In this document: positions 1-8,431 of the stretch, in pieces
Position numbering within the stretch: the first letter of the stretch is position 1
How the letters are laid out: every line of letters starts with the position of its first letter
Origin: Cyclobacteriaceae bacterium
GTDB lineage: Bacteria > Bacteroidota > Bacteroidia > Cytophagales > Cyclobacteriaceae
Length of the DNA: 64,000 nt
Assembly: GCA_019638285.1 (NCBI GenBank)
Contig: JAHBUB010000007.1
Span: forward strand, 1 to 64,000
Reading direction: 5' to 3'
Translations under genes and position numbers: made by a program
The notes under the pieces: model-generated
What the model was told of the DNA's origin: nothing
Seen by the model: the letters and a program-made list of their open reading frames with translations, nothing else
The model's database searches: none

Positions 1-1173
1 AATGGTAATCCATGGGTAGCTGTGACCTGTCAATCTGAAGGAGCCAAAATCTACTTCCCTTGCAAAGACCATCCCAGTGACGAACCCAACGAGGGCGCTG
101 AAATGATTATTACCGTACCACGCGGATTAACTGCCACAGGTCCCGGCATGTTGCAAAAAGTAACGCACGCCAAGAATACTTCTACCTGGCACTGGAAAAC
201 AAATTATACCATCAGCAACTACTGCATCGTATTCAACATCGGAAAATACACAAAAGTAAGTCGTCCGTACACAACGGTGGATGGCAACAAAGTACCTATG
301 GAATTTTATGTCTTGGATACACATGCAGACAAAGGGCCGCACTTGTTGGAACGACTGGAACGTACCACACAAGTCCTGGAAAAATACTTTGGCGAATATC
401 CCTGGGCAAAAGAAAGGATTGGTATTACTGAAACACCCCATCTGGGTATGGAACATCAAACCAATATTGCATATGGCAATCAATTCCGCTACACCAAGGT
501 GGGTGGAGAAGATTTTGACTGGCTACTCAACCATGAATATGGTCATGAGTGGTGGGCCAATAAAGTAACTAACAAGGATTGGGCACACATGTGGATACAA
601 GAAGGCATCTGCAGCTTTGGTGATGCATTGTACATTCGTGAATTAGAAGGAGAAGAGGCCTACCTGGAGCGAATGCGCAACACCGCGCGCAATACACAAA
701 ATATAAAACCGGTTGTTCAGGGTGAAGAGGTAGATTCTGATGAGGCCTACCACGGAGACATTTACGGCAAAGGTGCCTTCTTTATGCACACCTTGCGGTA
801 CGTGTTGGGCGATGACATCTTTTTCCCAACGCTGAAAAAACTGGCAACCGATAAAAAATACACTTACGACAATTTTGTAACTACCGATGATGTAGAGCAA
901 TTGTTTAGTAGTGAATCAAAACAAAATCTAAAGCCACTATTTGATTTTTACTTGCGTACCATTAAAAAACTGGAGGTAAGTGTAAAGCAAGTAGAAGAAA
1001 ATAAGTTTGAGGTTAAGCTACTCAACTATGATGGATCGCTTCCGCTTGACGTCCAGACAGACAAAAGCCTACAACGAACCATGCTGAGTAAAGATGCAAT
1101 TATGGTATTGAGCAATGGGTGGCCTCAAATTGATCCGAATGGCTATTATTTAAAACGGGTTGTTTTAGAATAA
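1..1173 (+). CDS. M1 family zinc metallopeptidase (aminopeptidase N-like), 5' end missing
   Basis: The reading frame is open from the first base of the window, so the N-terminus lies outside it. The visible part holds the M1 catalytic core. An exopeptidase-type GMEH motif (usual form GAMEN) has its Glu at 451-453. The zinc motif HEYGH is at 532-546, and the third ligand Glu is in WIQEG at 601-603. Asp-His-Pro-Ser-Asp-Glu-Pro upstream is also typical of the family. M1 enzymes remove N-terminal residues from peptides; in Bacteroidota many are secreted, but the signal peptide region is not visible here. The family is normally 550-850 residues, so roughly the last 390 residues are present. The C-terminal part after the catalytic domain is short, which points to a small M1 variant without a long C-terminal domain. 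Family assignment is firm; substrate is unknown. Confidence 0.93.
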   Translation, partial: NGNPWVAVTCQSEGAKIYFPCKDHPSDEPNEGAEMIITVPRGLTATGPGMLQKVTHAKNTSTWHWKTNYTISNYCIVFNIGKYTKVSRPYTTVDGNKVPMEFYVLDTHADKGPHLLERLERTTQVLEKYFGEYPWAKERIGITETPHLGMEHQTNIAYGNQFRYTKVGGEDFDWLLNHEYGHEWWANKVTNKDWAHMWIQEGICSFGDALYIRELEGEEAYLERMRNTARNTQNIKPVVQGEEVDSDEAYHGDIYGKGAFFMHTLRYVLGDDIFFPTLKKLATDKKYTYDNFVTTDDVEQLFSSESKQNLKPLFDFYLRTIKKLEVSVKQVEENKFEVKLLNYDGSLPLDVQTDKSLQRTMLSKDAIMVLSNGWPQIDPNGYYLKRVVLE

Positions 1174-1187
1174 GCATTTAAAGCACC

Positions 1188-1203
1188 TGGCGCTATGGCG
1201 CCA
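1188..1203 (+). terminator. Hairpin after the M1 peptidase gene, weak terminator candidate
   Basis: TGGCGC and GCGCCA form a perfect 6-bp stem around a TATG loop, 15 bases after the stop codon. An A-rich stretch follows rather than a T-run, so termination is uncertain. Confidence 0.35.
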
Positions 1204-1332
1204 AGAAAATTGCTCCAATAGCTTTGGGAAAATTCGTTTCGAAATGTCGATGCGGGCTACTATTTCTTGACATTGAGTCTTACCCATCATGATTTCATTT
1301 GTATAAAATCACAAACCTTTTATCATAATCAT

Positions 1333-1340
1333 TACTTTTG
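1333..1340 (+). promoter_or_regulatory. Bacteroidota-type -7 element upstream of the porin gene
   Basis: TACTTTTG matches the TAnnTTTG -7 consensus exactly and lies 40 bases before the chosen ATG at 1381. The nearest upstream TTTG (1298-1301) is 31 bases away, too far for a normal -33 box. Only the -7 half is convincing. Confidence 0.4.
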
Positions 1341-1380
1341 CGGCAAATCTTTAAATGAGAATCAAAGCAAACTTTTGCGC

Positions 1381-2553
1381 ATGTTATTCATAAAAAGGAC
1401 CCTCGCTCCTTTTCTATTTGGTGTTTTATTCACATCTCTAAGCGGTTTTGGGCAAGATATCACCAAAAATAAGTTTGGTAAAGGCATTCAAATAACCGCT
1501 GCAGACTCTTCGTTTGCAATGAAATTTGGCCTGCGGTTTCAAACGTTATACGATGGCCGACTCAACCTGGAAAATCAGAACTATAACGATCAATTTCTAA
1601 TCAGAAGGTATCGTTTGAAGTTTGATGGGTGGGCTTACCATCCCAATATTATGTACAAACTGGAGGTAGGTATTTCAAACAGGGACCATGGTGGAGGGAA
1701 TATTCCTCAAACTGGATTAACCTCCAGTCTTATATTAGACGCTTTGATTAAATGGAATTTCAAACCCAGTTGGTCACTGTGGATAGGTCAAACAAAATTG
1801 CCCGGCAACCGCGAACGGGTAATCAGCTCTCAAGCCCTTCAGTTTGTCGATCGCAGCAACTTGAACTCAAAATTCAATATAGACCGAGACGCTGGTGTTC
1901 AATTACACTATGAAAAGGATAAGTTTAATTTTATCTCCTCCATTTCCATGGGAGAAGGTAGAAACATCGTTACCAATAACTCCGGTGGGTATGACTACAC
2001 GTTAAGGGCAGAATACCTTCCATTTGGAGCGTTTACGGGTGGTGGGGATTACTTTAGTGCTGACTTGAAACGCGAACCAAAACCTAAATTATCCCTTGGA
2101 ATTACTTACGATTATAACGACAGGGCCATGCGCGAAGGAGGACAGCTCGGTGATTTTCTGACAGCACAGCGAGATTTGGAGACCTGGTTTTTAGATGCTC
2201 ACTTTAAATACAATGGCTTCTCTTCCATACTGGAATATGCTAACAAAAAATCACCGGATGGTGCAGTAATCGTAGATGGTATTGGCAATTTGGTGGAAGC
2301 ATTTTATACCGGCTCAGGGATCAACTGGCAAGCTGGGTATTTGTTCAAGAGTAATTTTGAGATAGCCGGACGTTTCACCAAGGTGACACCTGAAAAAATC
2401 ACCCTTAGAAATGAGAACACACAGTATACGCTTGGCTTATCAAGGTACATCGTAGGCCACAACCTAAAGATTCAAAGTGACATCACCCTCATAAAAGAAG
2501 ATTCACACGATGATCAGCTTATGGCTAGAATGACGGTAGAATTAGCTTTTTAA
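1381..2553 (+). CDS. Outer-membrane porin of the phosphate-selective OprO/OprP type
   Basis: The frame is open from 1267, but ATG 1381 is preferred: it begins MLFIKRTLAPFLFGVLF, a typical signal peptide ending near GFGQD, and it lies after the -7 element. The mature protein (about 370 residues) alternates polar and hydrophobic residues as in a beta barrel. It contains the family-typical opening (FGLRFQTLYDG), several FLIRRYRLKFDG/YKLEVG-like strands and a C-terminal Phe (TVELAF). It likely forms a trimeric porin for anions such as phosphate or polyphosphate. It is monocistronic by spacing, with 160 bases before the next gene. The family call is good; selectivity cannot be read from the sequence. 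Confidence 0.8.
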   Translation: MLFIKRTLAPFLFGVLFTSLSGFGQDITKNKFGKGIQITAADSSFAMKFGLRFQTLYDGRLNLENQNYNDQFLIRRYRLKFDGWAYHPNIMYKLEVGISNRDHGGGNIPQTGLTSSLILDALIKWNFKPSWSLWIGQTKLPGNRERVISSQALQFVDRSNLNSKFNIDRDAGVQLHYEKDKFNFISSISMGEGRNIVTNNSGGYDYTLRAEYLPFGAFTGGGDYFSADLKREPKPKLSLGITYDYNDRAMREGGQLGDFLTAQRDLETWFLDAHFKYNGFSSILEYANKKSPDGAVIVDGIGNLVEAFYTGSGINWQAGYLFKSNFEIAGRFTKVTPEKITLRNENTQYTLGLSRYIVGHNLKIQSDITLIKEDSHDDQLMARMTVELAF

Positions 2554-2713
2554 TCAAAGTTTACTTCCTCTTTTCAACCTATAACCAGCAAGAGTGGTGG
2601 ACAACTGGCAAAGTCTTGTGATTCCACCTGTGCACACACTTCACCAATTATTGATCAAAAAGTAATTATTAACTGATTTTTTACGAATTTGATCTACCTA
2701 AAAATCAGTACCT

Positions 2714-4288
2714 ATGAGAACAATGACTTTTCTTTTGAGTTTGCTTGCCGCTACGCTTCTTTTCGGCTGCCAACAAGAATACGACCTCATTATTAAAAAC
2801 GGAATGGTCTATGATGGATCAGGAAACCCTCCTACTCAAACAGACGTTGCCATTACTAAAGATAAAATTGTAAAAGTTGGCAATCTATCCAGCGCCAAAG
2901 CGAAACGCATAATTGATGCCACAGGACTTGCTGTGGCGCCAGGGTTTATCGACTTGCACGCACACCTCGATCCATTGCTCAATTTACCTTCGGCTGAAAG
3001 TGCAATTCGTCAGGGGGTAACTACCTCGTTAGGCGGACCAGATGGATCTTCACCCTGGCCATTGGGGGCGTATCTTGATAAAGCAGACAGCATCGGAATG
3101 ACCATGAATGTGGCTTTTCTTATAGGGCACAATACGATCAGGAGAAATGTGATGAAATTGGAAAACAGAGCACCCACAGATGAGGAGCTTGCTACCATGG
3201 AGGCGCAAGTGGAACAAGGAATGAAAGAGGGTGCTTTCGGTCTTTCTACAGGATTAAAATATATACCCGGTGCATTTTCTAATGTAGACGAAGTGATTGC
3301 CCTGGCAAAAGTAGCGTCAAAGTATAATGGCATATACACATCTCATTTAAGAGAAGAAGGCATTGGTTTACTTGAGGCAGTGTACGAAGCCATCGAGATT
3401 GGACGAGCGGCAAACATTCCCATCATACTTACCCACCACAAAGCCATCGGCACAAAAATGTGGGGAGCAAGCGTGAAAACATTAGCAATGGTGGACAGTG
3501 CGAGAAAAATAGGGATAGATGTAATGATGGACCAGTACCCATACAATGCCAGCTACACCGGCATCGGTGTTTTAATCCCCTCTTGGTCCATGGCCGGAGG
3601 AACACCTGAGTTTAAAAAGCGACTCGACAACCCCCTATTGAGGGACAGCATTAAAAAAGCAATCGTAAACAACATTTTATATGATCGCGGTGGCGCAGAT
3701 TTGAATCGCATTCAATTTGCACTTGTAGAATGGAAGAAAGATTTGGAAGGAAGAACATTGCGCGATTGGCTGGTGGAGAGAAAGATAGAGCCGACTGTTG
3801 AGAATGGCGCAGAGTTGGTGATCGAGGCCCAACTTAATGGGGGTGCAAATTGCGTGTACTTTGCCATGGATGATGCCGATGTAGAGCGCATCATGAAACA
3901 CCCGCAAACGATGATTGGCTCGGACGGAAGGTTGGTGGCCCCCGGAGACGGGCATCCACACCCTCGTTGGTATGGCACTTTTCCGCGCGTGCTGGGTGTA
4001 TATGTGCGCGAAAAGGGAGTGCTCACCTTAGAGAATGCCATCCAAAAAATGACCATGATGTCGGCCGACCGGCTTGGCCTGAAAGACAGAGGAAGAATCA
4101 AAGAAAACACTTTTGCCGATGTTGTGGTATTCAATCCTCAAACAGTAAAAGACAAATCCACTTTTCAGAATCCACATCAATATCCTGACGGAATTGATTA
4201 TGTGGTAGTGAATGGAACGCTGGCCGTAGATAAGGGCAAGTTTATTGATGCAAGGACTGGAATGGTGTTGAGAAAGGGGAGCAAATAA
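2714..4288 (+). CDS. N-acyl-D-amino-acid deacylase (D-aminoacylase) family lipoprotein
   Basis: This is a 524-residue amidohydrolase. The N-terminus has a lipobox (LLFGC), so it is probably a lipoprotein facing the periplasm. Metal-binding motifs are visible. HAH at residues 82-84 sits in the sequence DLHAHLDP. A His-His pair is at about 241-242 (LTHHKAIG), and MIGSDG occurs later, near the catalytic Asp. The N-terminal strand region (YDLIIKNGMVYDGSG) and C-terminal strand region (ADVVVFNP) are the usual amidohydrolase beta-sandwich. Enzymes of this group hydrolyse N-acyl-D-amino acids or D-dipeptides, for example from cell-wall turnover. The gene is isolated: no operon partner lies within 150 bases. 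Exact substrate is unknown. Confidence 0.88.
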   Translation: MRTMTFLLSLLAATLLFGCQQEYDLIIKNGMVYDGSGNPPTQTDVAITKDKIVKVGNLSSAKAKRIIDATGLAVAPGFIDLHAHLDPLLNLPSAESAIRQGVTTSLGGPDGSSPWPLGAYLDKADSIGMTMNVAFLIGHNTIRRNVMKLENRAPTDEELATMEAQVEQGMKEGAFGLSTGLKYIPGAFSNVDEVIALAKVASKYNGIYTSHLREEGIGLLEAVYEAIEIGRAANIPIILTHHKAIGTKMWGASVKTLAMVDSARKIGIDVMMDQYPYNASYTGIGVLIPSWSMAGGTPEFKKRLDNPLLRDSIKKAIVNNILYDRGGADLNRIQFALVEWKKDLEGRTLRDWLVERKIEPTVENGAELVIEAQLNGGANCVYFAMDDADVERIMKHPQTMIGSDGRLVAPGDGHPHPRWYGTFPRVLGVYVREKGVLTLENAIQKMTMMSADRLGLKDRGRIKENTFADVVVFNPQTVKDKSTFQNPHQYPDGIDYVVVNGTLAVDKGKFIDARTGMVLRKGSK

Positions 4289-4519
4289 CCCACAAAACGT
4301 CCATCTTCCGTCCACCGCAGGTAGGCCAACGGAAGGCTTGGAATTGGGCCAGAGGACTGTGACTATCTCATACCAAAATTAATTATAGCCTCGACTGGCG
4401 CTCATGTTGTGTGTCTGATTCATATGATGTTTTTGAGTCCGTTAGAGGAATAAAGACTGGAATGGAGGAATAAATGGCATTTTTTGAAGACGTGACCGCA
4501 TGGATTGGATACACCACAG

Positions 4520-4876
4520 ACAGTCATGGGTTACACAAGAACAGTTATGAATAATTATCGGACTGTCGTGGGTTATGCATGGGCTACTTCACATAATTAC
4601 TGAACAGTTGCGGGTTATACAAAGACATCTATGGATGTGGAGGGAACAGTCATGGGTTACACACAGACAACTATGAATAATTATTGAACAGTCACGGGTT
4701 ATGCAGGAACATCTTCACATAATTACTGAACGGTTGCGGGTTATACAAAGACAACTATGGATGTGGAGCGGACAGTCATGGGTAATGCATGGACAGTTAT
4801 GAATAATTACTGGACAGTTATGGATATAATTTACTTCTGTGATTCCCTTATGTTCTTCTGTGATTTAGGGGAATAG
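4520..4876. repeat. Tandem array of 21-bp units in 126-bp higher-order blocks
   Basis: The phrase ACAGTCATGGG recurs at 4520, 4646 and 4772, exactly 126 bases apart. Each 126-bp block divides into six 21-bp units beginning with ACAGT or a variant and often containing GGGTTAT or ATAATTA. Block 1 (4520-4645) and block 2 (4646-4771) differ at about 19 positions by eye. Block 3 is partial. The 21-base phase continues through two further units (CTTCTGTGATT at 4834 and 4855). Units are 7 codons long, but the open frame is broken by TGA at the end of units 4, 8 and 10 and is preceded by a stop, so the array is probably not translated. Confidence 0.92.
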
Positions 4877-4912
4877 TAAGTAGTCTGCCTTTTTTACCGC
4901 AAAAAAACACTA

Positions 4913-4968
4913 AGAAATACACACAGAGTTCATAAAAATTTTTCTTTGTGAACTCTGTGGTAAAATTT
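4913..4968. repeat. Imperfect inverted repeat, possible terminator of the sigma factor gene
   Basis: ACAGAGTTCA (4923-4932) and TGAACTCTGT (4949-4958) form a 10-bp perfect stem around an A/T-rich loop. A related sequence with the same flanking words (GAAATAC, TTCTTTGTG, CTGTGGT) occurs at 6523-6577. A less complete one is near 8571-8604, so this looks like a dispersed intergenic repeat. It sits 10-60 bases downstream of the leftward sigma factor gene, and a T-run (complement of 4901-4907) follows the stem on that strand. Confidence 0.6.
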
Positions 4969-4978
4969 CTTCTTCCGG

Positions 4979-5845
4979 TTAGCCCAGGTATGATTTCAGT
5001 TTCTCCAACCTTGGGCTTCTACGCAATTTGCGCGTAGCCTTTTCTTTGATCTGTCTCACACGCTCTGTGGTCAGATCAAATTGACTGCTGATATCATTAA
5101 GTGACAAGCTATGACCTCCCGAGAGGCCATAATACATCGAAAGCACCTCCGACTCCCGGGCTGATAATGAACTGAGGGCTATTTCTATTTCATCGGCCAA
5201 TGATGCTTGCATTAAATCGGCATCCGGAGAAATAGCGTCTCCATCAGCCATAACATCCATCAAGTTGCCTCCTTCACCATCATTCCCCAGAGGTGCATCC
5301 ATGGATACTTTGTGTCCACGATGAGACAAAATACTTTCCACGTTTGCCGGTGTTATTTCAAGTAGCTCTGCCAACTCTTCATTGGTAGGCTCCCGTTGAT
5401 GTTTCTGTTCTAGGTCAGAAAAGCTCCGGTTTATCTTGTTCAGCGATCCAATTCTATTCATAGGCAATCTTACAATGCGTGATTGCTCAGACAGGGCCTG
5501 CAGTATGCATTGACGAATCCACCATACCGCGTAGGAAATAAACTTGAATCCGCGGGTTTCATCAAACCTGGAAGCTGCCTTGATTAAACCTATGTTTCCT
5601 TCATTAATCAGGTCACTCAAAGTCATGCCCACCTGGTGGTATTGTTTTGCCACAGAAACAACAAAACGCAAATTGGCGTTGACCAGCTTTTCCAGAGCTA
5701 CCTGGTCTCCCTTTTTGATACGCTGGGCCAAATTAACTTCTTCTTCAGCCGTGATTAAACTTATTTTGGCTATTTCGGAAAGGTATTTATCCAGCGACTG
5801 AGTTTCACGATTGGTGATTCTTTTGGTAATTTTTAGTTGACGCAT
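4979..5845 (-). CDS. Sigma-70 family RNA polymerase sigma factor, RpoD/SigA type
   Basis: Short Bacteroidota-type primary-like sigma factor (288 residues), lacking the long region 1.1 of E. coli. I chose the internal Met at 5845 because homologues begin MRQLKITK; an ATG two codons upstream (5851) is also possible. Region 2 is clear (NLRFVVSVAKQY, DLINEGNIGLIKAASRFDE, FISYAVWWIRQ), followed by region 3 and region 4 with the helix-turn-helix near the end (LSLNDISSQFDLTTERVRQIKEK). In E. coli sigma70 the corresponding motif is VTRERIRQI, so the first Arg is Thr here. Regions 3-4 are otherwise more divergent than I expect for the housekeeping copy, so it may be a paralogue. It is transcribed alone. 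Confidence 0.9.
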   Translation of the reverse strand: MRQLKITKRITNRETQSLDKYLSEIAKISLITAEEEVNLAQRIKKGDQVALEKLVNANLRFVVSVAKQYHQVGMTLSDLINEGNIGLIKAASRFDETRGFKFISYAVWWIRQCILQALSEQSRIVRLPMNRIGSLNKINRSFSDLEQKHQREPTNEELAELLEITPANVESILSHRGHKVSMDAPLGNDGEGGNLMDVMADGDAISPDADLMQASLADEIEIALSSLSARESEVLSMYYGLSGGHSLSLNDISSQFDLTTERVRQIKEKATRKLRRSPRLEKLKSYLG

Positions 5846-6250
5846 GCGCATGTGTACGTTTTATTAGTGAATGATGTATTTAAAATTTATCGATACCATG
5901 AAACTCCAGCCCTTCATTATCATCAAAAGGCCGATCATGTTTTTTCAAAACACTTATCCAGAAAGGAAAAGCTTGCTTACCCGTAAGAAGCGCTAAAAGA
6001 GTGAAAAGTGTGAAAAACGATCCATTTTAAGAATATAAGCAAAATAAATGAGTATTGCAAGGGTAACGATGGAAATTCATTTTACTTATGCAATGCCAAT
6101 TAATTAAACCCTGTTCATGTCTATGGAACGTACTAATCGTTATTAAGAAGCTTACAATTGGTGATTTAAGCTGTGGAGGATAGATTCATGAATAGCACAA
6201 GCGAGACGCTTACGTCAGTGAAATCAGTTGAACTAAGCAGTAAGTGAGCT
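5846..6250. other. Gene-free stretch upstream of the sigma factor gene
   Basis: About 400 A/T-rich bases between two leftward genes. It must carry the sigma gene promoter on the minus strand, but I could not identify a clean TTTG / TAnnTTTG pair. No repeat, RNA gene or open frame is convincing. Confidence 0.5.
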
Positions 6251-6448
6251 CTATTTAAAAATATTAAACTCTGTCACCATCTTTTTATAATCTGGAAGGA
6301 TCTTTTCATAAAGGGCTTCATCGATTTTTTTTAGGGAATTCATTAATCCGCCCAATCCGGAGTCTTTTAGTGAGACTTGTTGTTTCTTTACTTCCTCCAT
6401 TTTTCTTCGGATAGTGCCCTCCAGTTTAATCAGTTCGCGTTCGGTCAT
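6251..6448 (-). CDS. Small hypothetical protein (65 aa), charged and helical
   Basis: Not recognised. The protein is highly charged (MTERELIKLEGTIRRKMEE) with a regular pattern suggesting one or two amphipathic helices, and it has no signal peptide or membrane segment. Composition (Lys/Glu rich, no rare residues) resembles real small cytosolic proteins more than a chance frame. The start is a plain ATG and TACCTTTA, a near match to the -7 element, lies about 20 bases upstream on the same strand. It stands alone between the sigma factor and the M14 peptidase genes. It could be noise. Confidence 0.45.
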   Translation of the reverse strand: MTERELIKLEGTIRRKMEEVKKQQVSLKDSGLGGLMNSLKKIDEALYEKILPDYKKMVTEFNIFK

Positions 6449-6522
6449 TGAGTCATCTTATTTGTGATGTAAAGGTAAGAGTTATATTTTATGTATATGG
6501 TTTCATTCCCTACGAAAGGGCT

Positions 6523-6577
6523 TAGAGAAATACTCACGGAGAACGAAGCACCTTCTTTGTGGGCCCTGTGGTTAAAA
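6523..6577. repeat. Second copy of the dispersed inverted-repeat element
   Basis: It shares its order of words with 4913-4968: GAGAAATACTCACGGAG on the left arm, then TTCTTTGTGGGCCCTGTGG on the right. The arms pair imperfectly. A leftward open frame through it (6445-6702) contains the HRAHKEG-type peptide that such repeats produce when translated, so no gene is called there. Confidence 0.5.
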
Positions 6578-6710
6578 GAAGCAATAGTAATAAGAGTCAG
6601 CCATTTAAAATTAGGTACGCTAACACTCAAACGTGGGGATAGCACCATTGTTTGAGCCCGAAAGAGAAGGTACGGTTGGTAGCGAGATAGCCCTGCCTTC
6701 ATTTTATTAT

Positions 6711-6736
6711 GGCGGACCGCCCCGAAGGGGTACGCC
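6711..6736 (-). terminator. G/C-rich hairpin after the M14 carboxypeptidase gene
   Basis: On the minus strand GGCG / CGCC and CCCC / GGGG form a nested stem around TTC, six bases after the stop codon of the carboxypeptidase gene. The downstream sequence is A/T rich but has no long T-run, so the terminator role is moderate. Confidence 0.45.
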
Positions 6737-6742
6737 CTCTTA

Positions 6743-8431
6743 CTATTTTAAGCTAATCTCCTTTTTAGTGGTACCTCCCTTCTCGGATTGAACGGTAAAA
6801 ATGGCCACAGGATTCTTTCCCGTGATTTTGAATACGTAATCTACGGAGTGTGTGGTGATACCATCATTTTCCCTACTTCCATCGAGGTTACCCAAATCGG
6901 TTCTGGGTTTTCCGCTTACCAGATCGGCATCTTTTACCTCCACCATCGCACGCACGGGTTTTGCAATTTCCATTTCAATGGCACGCGCGGTAATATTTGT
7001 AGGTAAGTAACCTTCGTTTTCTATCACAAGGGATACTTTTACTACCTTCCCTTTTTCAATTACGCTTACATTTGACTTCCTGATTACGACCCGCGGACTG
7101 ATCTCTGCCAGCCATGTCATCCAGGGTACATATTTTTCTATTTCTTCTTGCAACATCTCTACAGGCGGGTTTTGTCGGGTAAACTTGGTGTCCCATCCAC
7201 CAATCTCCACCTGACCCAGCTGAGGATGATTATAACTTTGCCAGTTTTTAAAACCCTTGCCACCCAATTTTTCATCGTTCCACTTCAATCTTTCTTTATC
7301 CGAAACACGGCCATCTTTGTCATAGTCGGCATCAAAGGCACCCCAGAACTCCGGCACGAAGCCCACTACTCCAAAATCCCAATACCCCCAACTGATGAGT
7401 GTACCATGACGGTGTAGCCTTGGGTTGCTATAACTTGGAATGGCCTTTTGCCCCGTGGTTTTTTCATACTTTCCCGATAACTCCATGATCAATTGCTGGT
7501 CACCCATGTCAAAATTATCCCAGGAAGTAGTGGAGGGAAGTCGAAATAAATATCCCCCCGCAGTATGTCCATGGAAGATCCCGGTGATGTTCCTGTGTCC
7601 GTTTATAAATTCAATGGTATGCCTTGTCTCCGGTTCTGATAGTGGATAAGGGCCTGCCCCCTCTTGTTCACTCTCTAATCCCCAGTTGCGCGGAAAATTT
7701 CTATTCATGTCTATGCCACCTATTCCATCTTCGTTGAACAAACCATCATTGTCGTCATCGATACCTTCCTCCATCACATCATAAAAATTTCCTGTGATAT
7801 CCGCTTCACCCCTTCTTACCATTAGGCGAGAGTCTCCTTCACTGACCTTCCATCTGCCTGTAGGATTTTTAACACGCATTTCAGTAATCAAATTATCACC
7901 ATTCAAATCATTGCCCGGATCTTCATCCAACAGCCCGTCCATGTCTTCATCATAAGGTCGGGGTGTGCTGCGCAAATGGTGGACGGTGGTCAACGCAATG
8001 TCGGCCCCATCAGGATTAAATTTTGGTCTTATATACAGGGTACGGGTATCTACCAGGTTTTTGATCCTAGGGTCTTTGTCGTAATTGCTCAATAGGTACC
8101 ATGCAAAATGCAGGGACACCTCTGCCCCAGTCAATTCACCTGCATGAATATTCCCATCATAGTAATAGGCGGGTTTGTCCTCTGCCCTTCCAGTCTGCTT
8201 GTTGGTGATTTCAATCACCATCAACTTGGTTCCTTTTAGGGTTTCTCCAATGGAATACAGATTGGTAAGGTTAGGATACGCCTTGACCCAGCCATTTAAT
8301 AGCGCGTAGGCATCGGCAGTACTGTGATATTTTTGCCAGTTGGGGTTCAGAGGGTCCTCAGTTTGCGCAAACGAAGGAGCTGAAAGTAGAGTGGCAATCG
8401 AGAGGCTGAACAGCACGTTACGAATTTGCAT
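6743..8431 (-). CDS. Secreted M14 family zinc carboxypeptidase
   Basis: 562 residues with a signal peptide (cleavage near SFAQ, residue 23). M14 zinc ligands are visible: HAGE with His96 and Glu99, then a His in the GIFHGHTAGG segment (about 287-289). The catalytic Glu is in VPEFWG (residue 361), and the substrate-binding Asn-Arg is in DMNRNFPRNW (about 243-244). Two acidic Asp/Asn-rich stretches (about 161-180 and 221-236) with DxDxDG-like spacing look like calcium-binding inserts within the peptidase domain. The C-terminal ~130 residues form a beta-rich region. It probably trims peptides outside the cytoplasm. It is transcribed alone, and no T9SS tail is present. Family call is firm, substrate unknown. 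Confidence 0.92.
   Translation of the reverse strand: MQIRNVLFSLSIATLLSAPSFAQTEDPLNPNWQKYHSTADAYALLNGWVKAYPNLTNLYSIGETLKGTKLMVIEITNKQTGRAEDKPAYYYDGNIHAGELTGAEVSLHFAWYLLSNYDKDPRIKNLVDTRTLYIRPKFNPDGADIALTTVHHLRSTPRPYDEDMDGLLDEDPGNDLNGDNLITEMRVKNPTGRWKVSEGDSRLMVRRGEADITGNFYDVMEEGIDDDNDGLFNEDGIGGIDMNRNFPRNWGLESEQEGAGPYPLSEPETRHTIEFINGHRNITGIFHGHTAGGYLFRLPSTTSWDNFDMGDQQLIMELSGKYEKTTGQKAIPSYSNPRLHRHGTLISWGYWDFGVVGFVPEFWGAFDADYDKDGRVSDKERLKWNDEKLGGKGFKNWQSYNHPQLGQVEIGGWDTKFTRQNPPVEMLQEEIEKYVPWMTWLAEISPRVVIRKSNVSVIEKGKVVKVSLVIENEGYLPTNITARAIEMEIAKPVRAMVEVKDADLVSGKPRTDLGNLDGSRENDGITTHSVDYVFKITGKNPVAIFTVQSEKGGTTKKEISLK

Larger units (their letters stand above)
4289..4978. other. Long gene-free stretch between D-aminoacylase and sigma factor genes
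   Basis: 690 bases without a credible gene. It contains the 21-bp repeat array described separately, an A/T-rich lead-in (4380-4519) with two copies of the word GGAATAAA, and an inverted repeat just downstream of the sigma factor gene (4923-4958). A weak 7-bp inverted repeat (4305-4311 with 4329-4335) follows the D-aminoacylase gene. Confidence 0.8.

Noticed and set aside
4496..4876. Possible repeat protein translated through the 21-bp array by reading TGA as Trp
   Set aside because: TGA ends many genes in this window in a normal way (folP, for example), so recoding is not plausible. The frame also lacks a good start codon.
4520..4876. CRISPR array
   Set aside because: Units are contiguous without spacers, diverged from each other, and no cas genes are present.
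6445..6702. 85-residue open frame on the minus strand
   Set aside because: It runs through the dispersed inverted repeat and contains the HRAHKEG-type peptide these repeats yield. It also overlaps the start of the small hypothetical gene.
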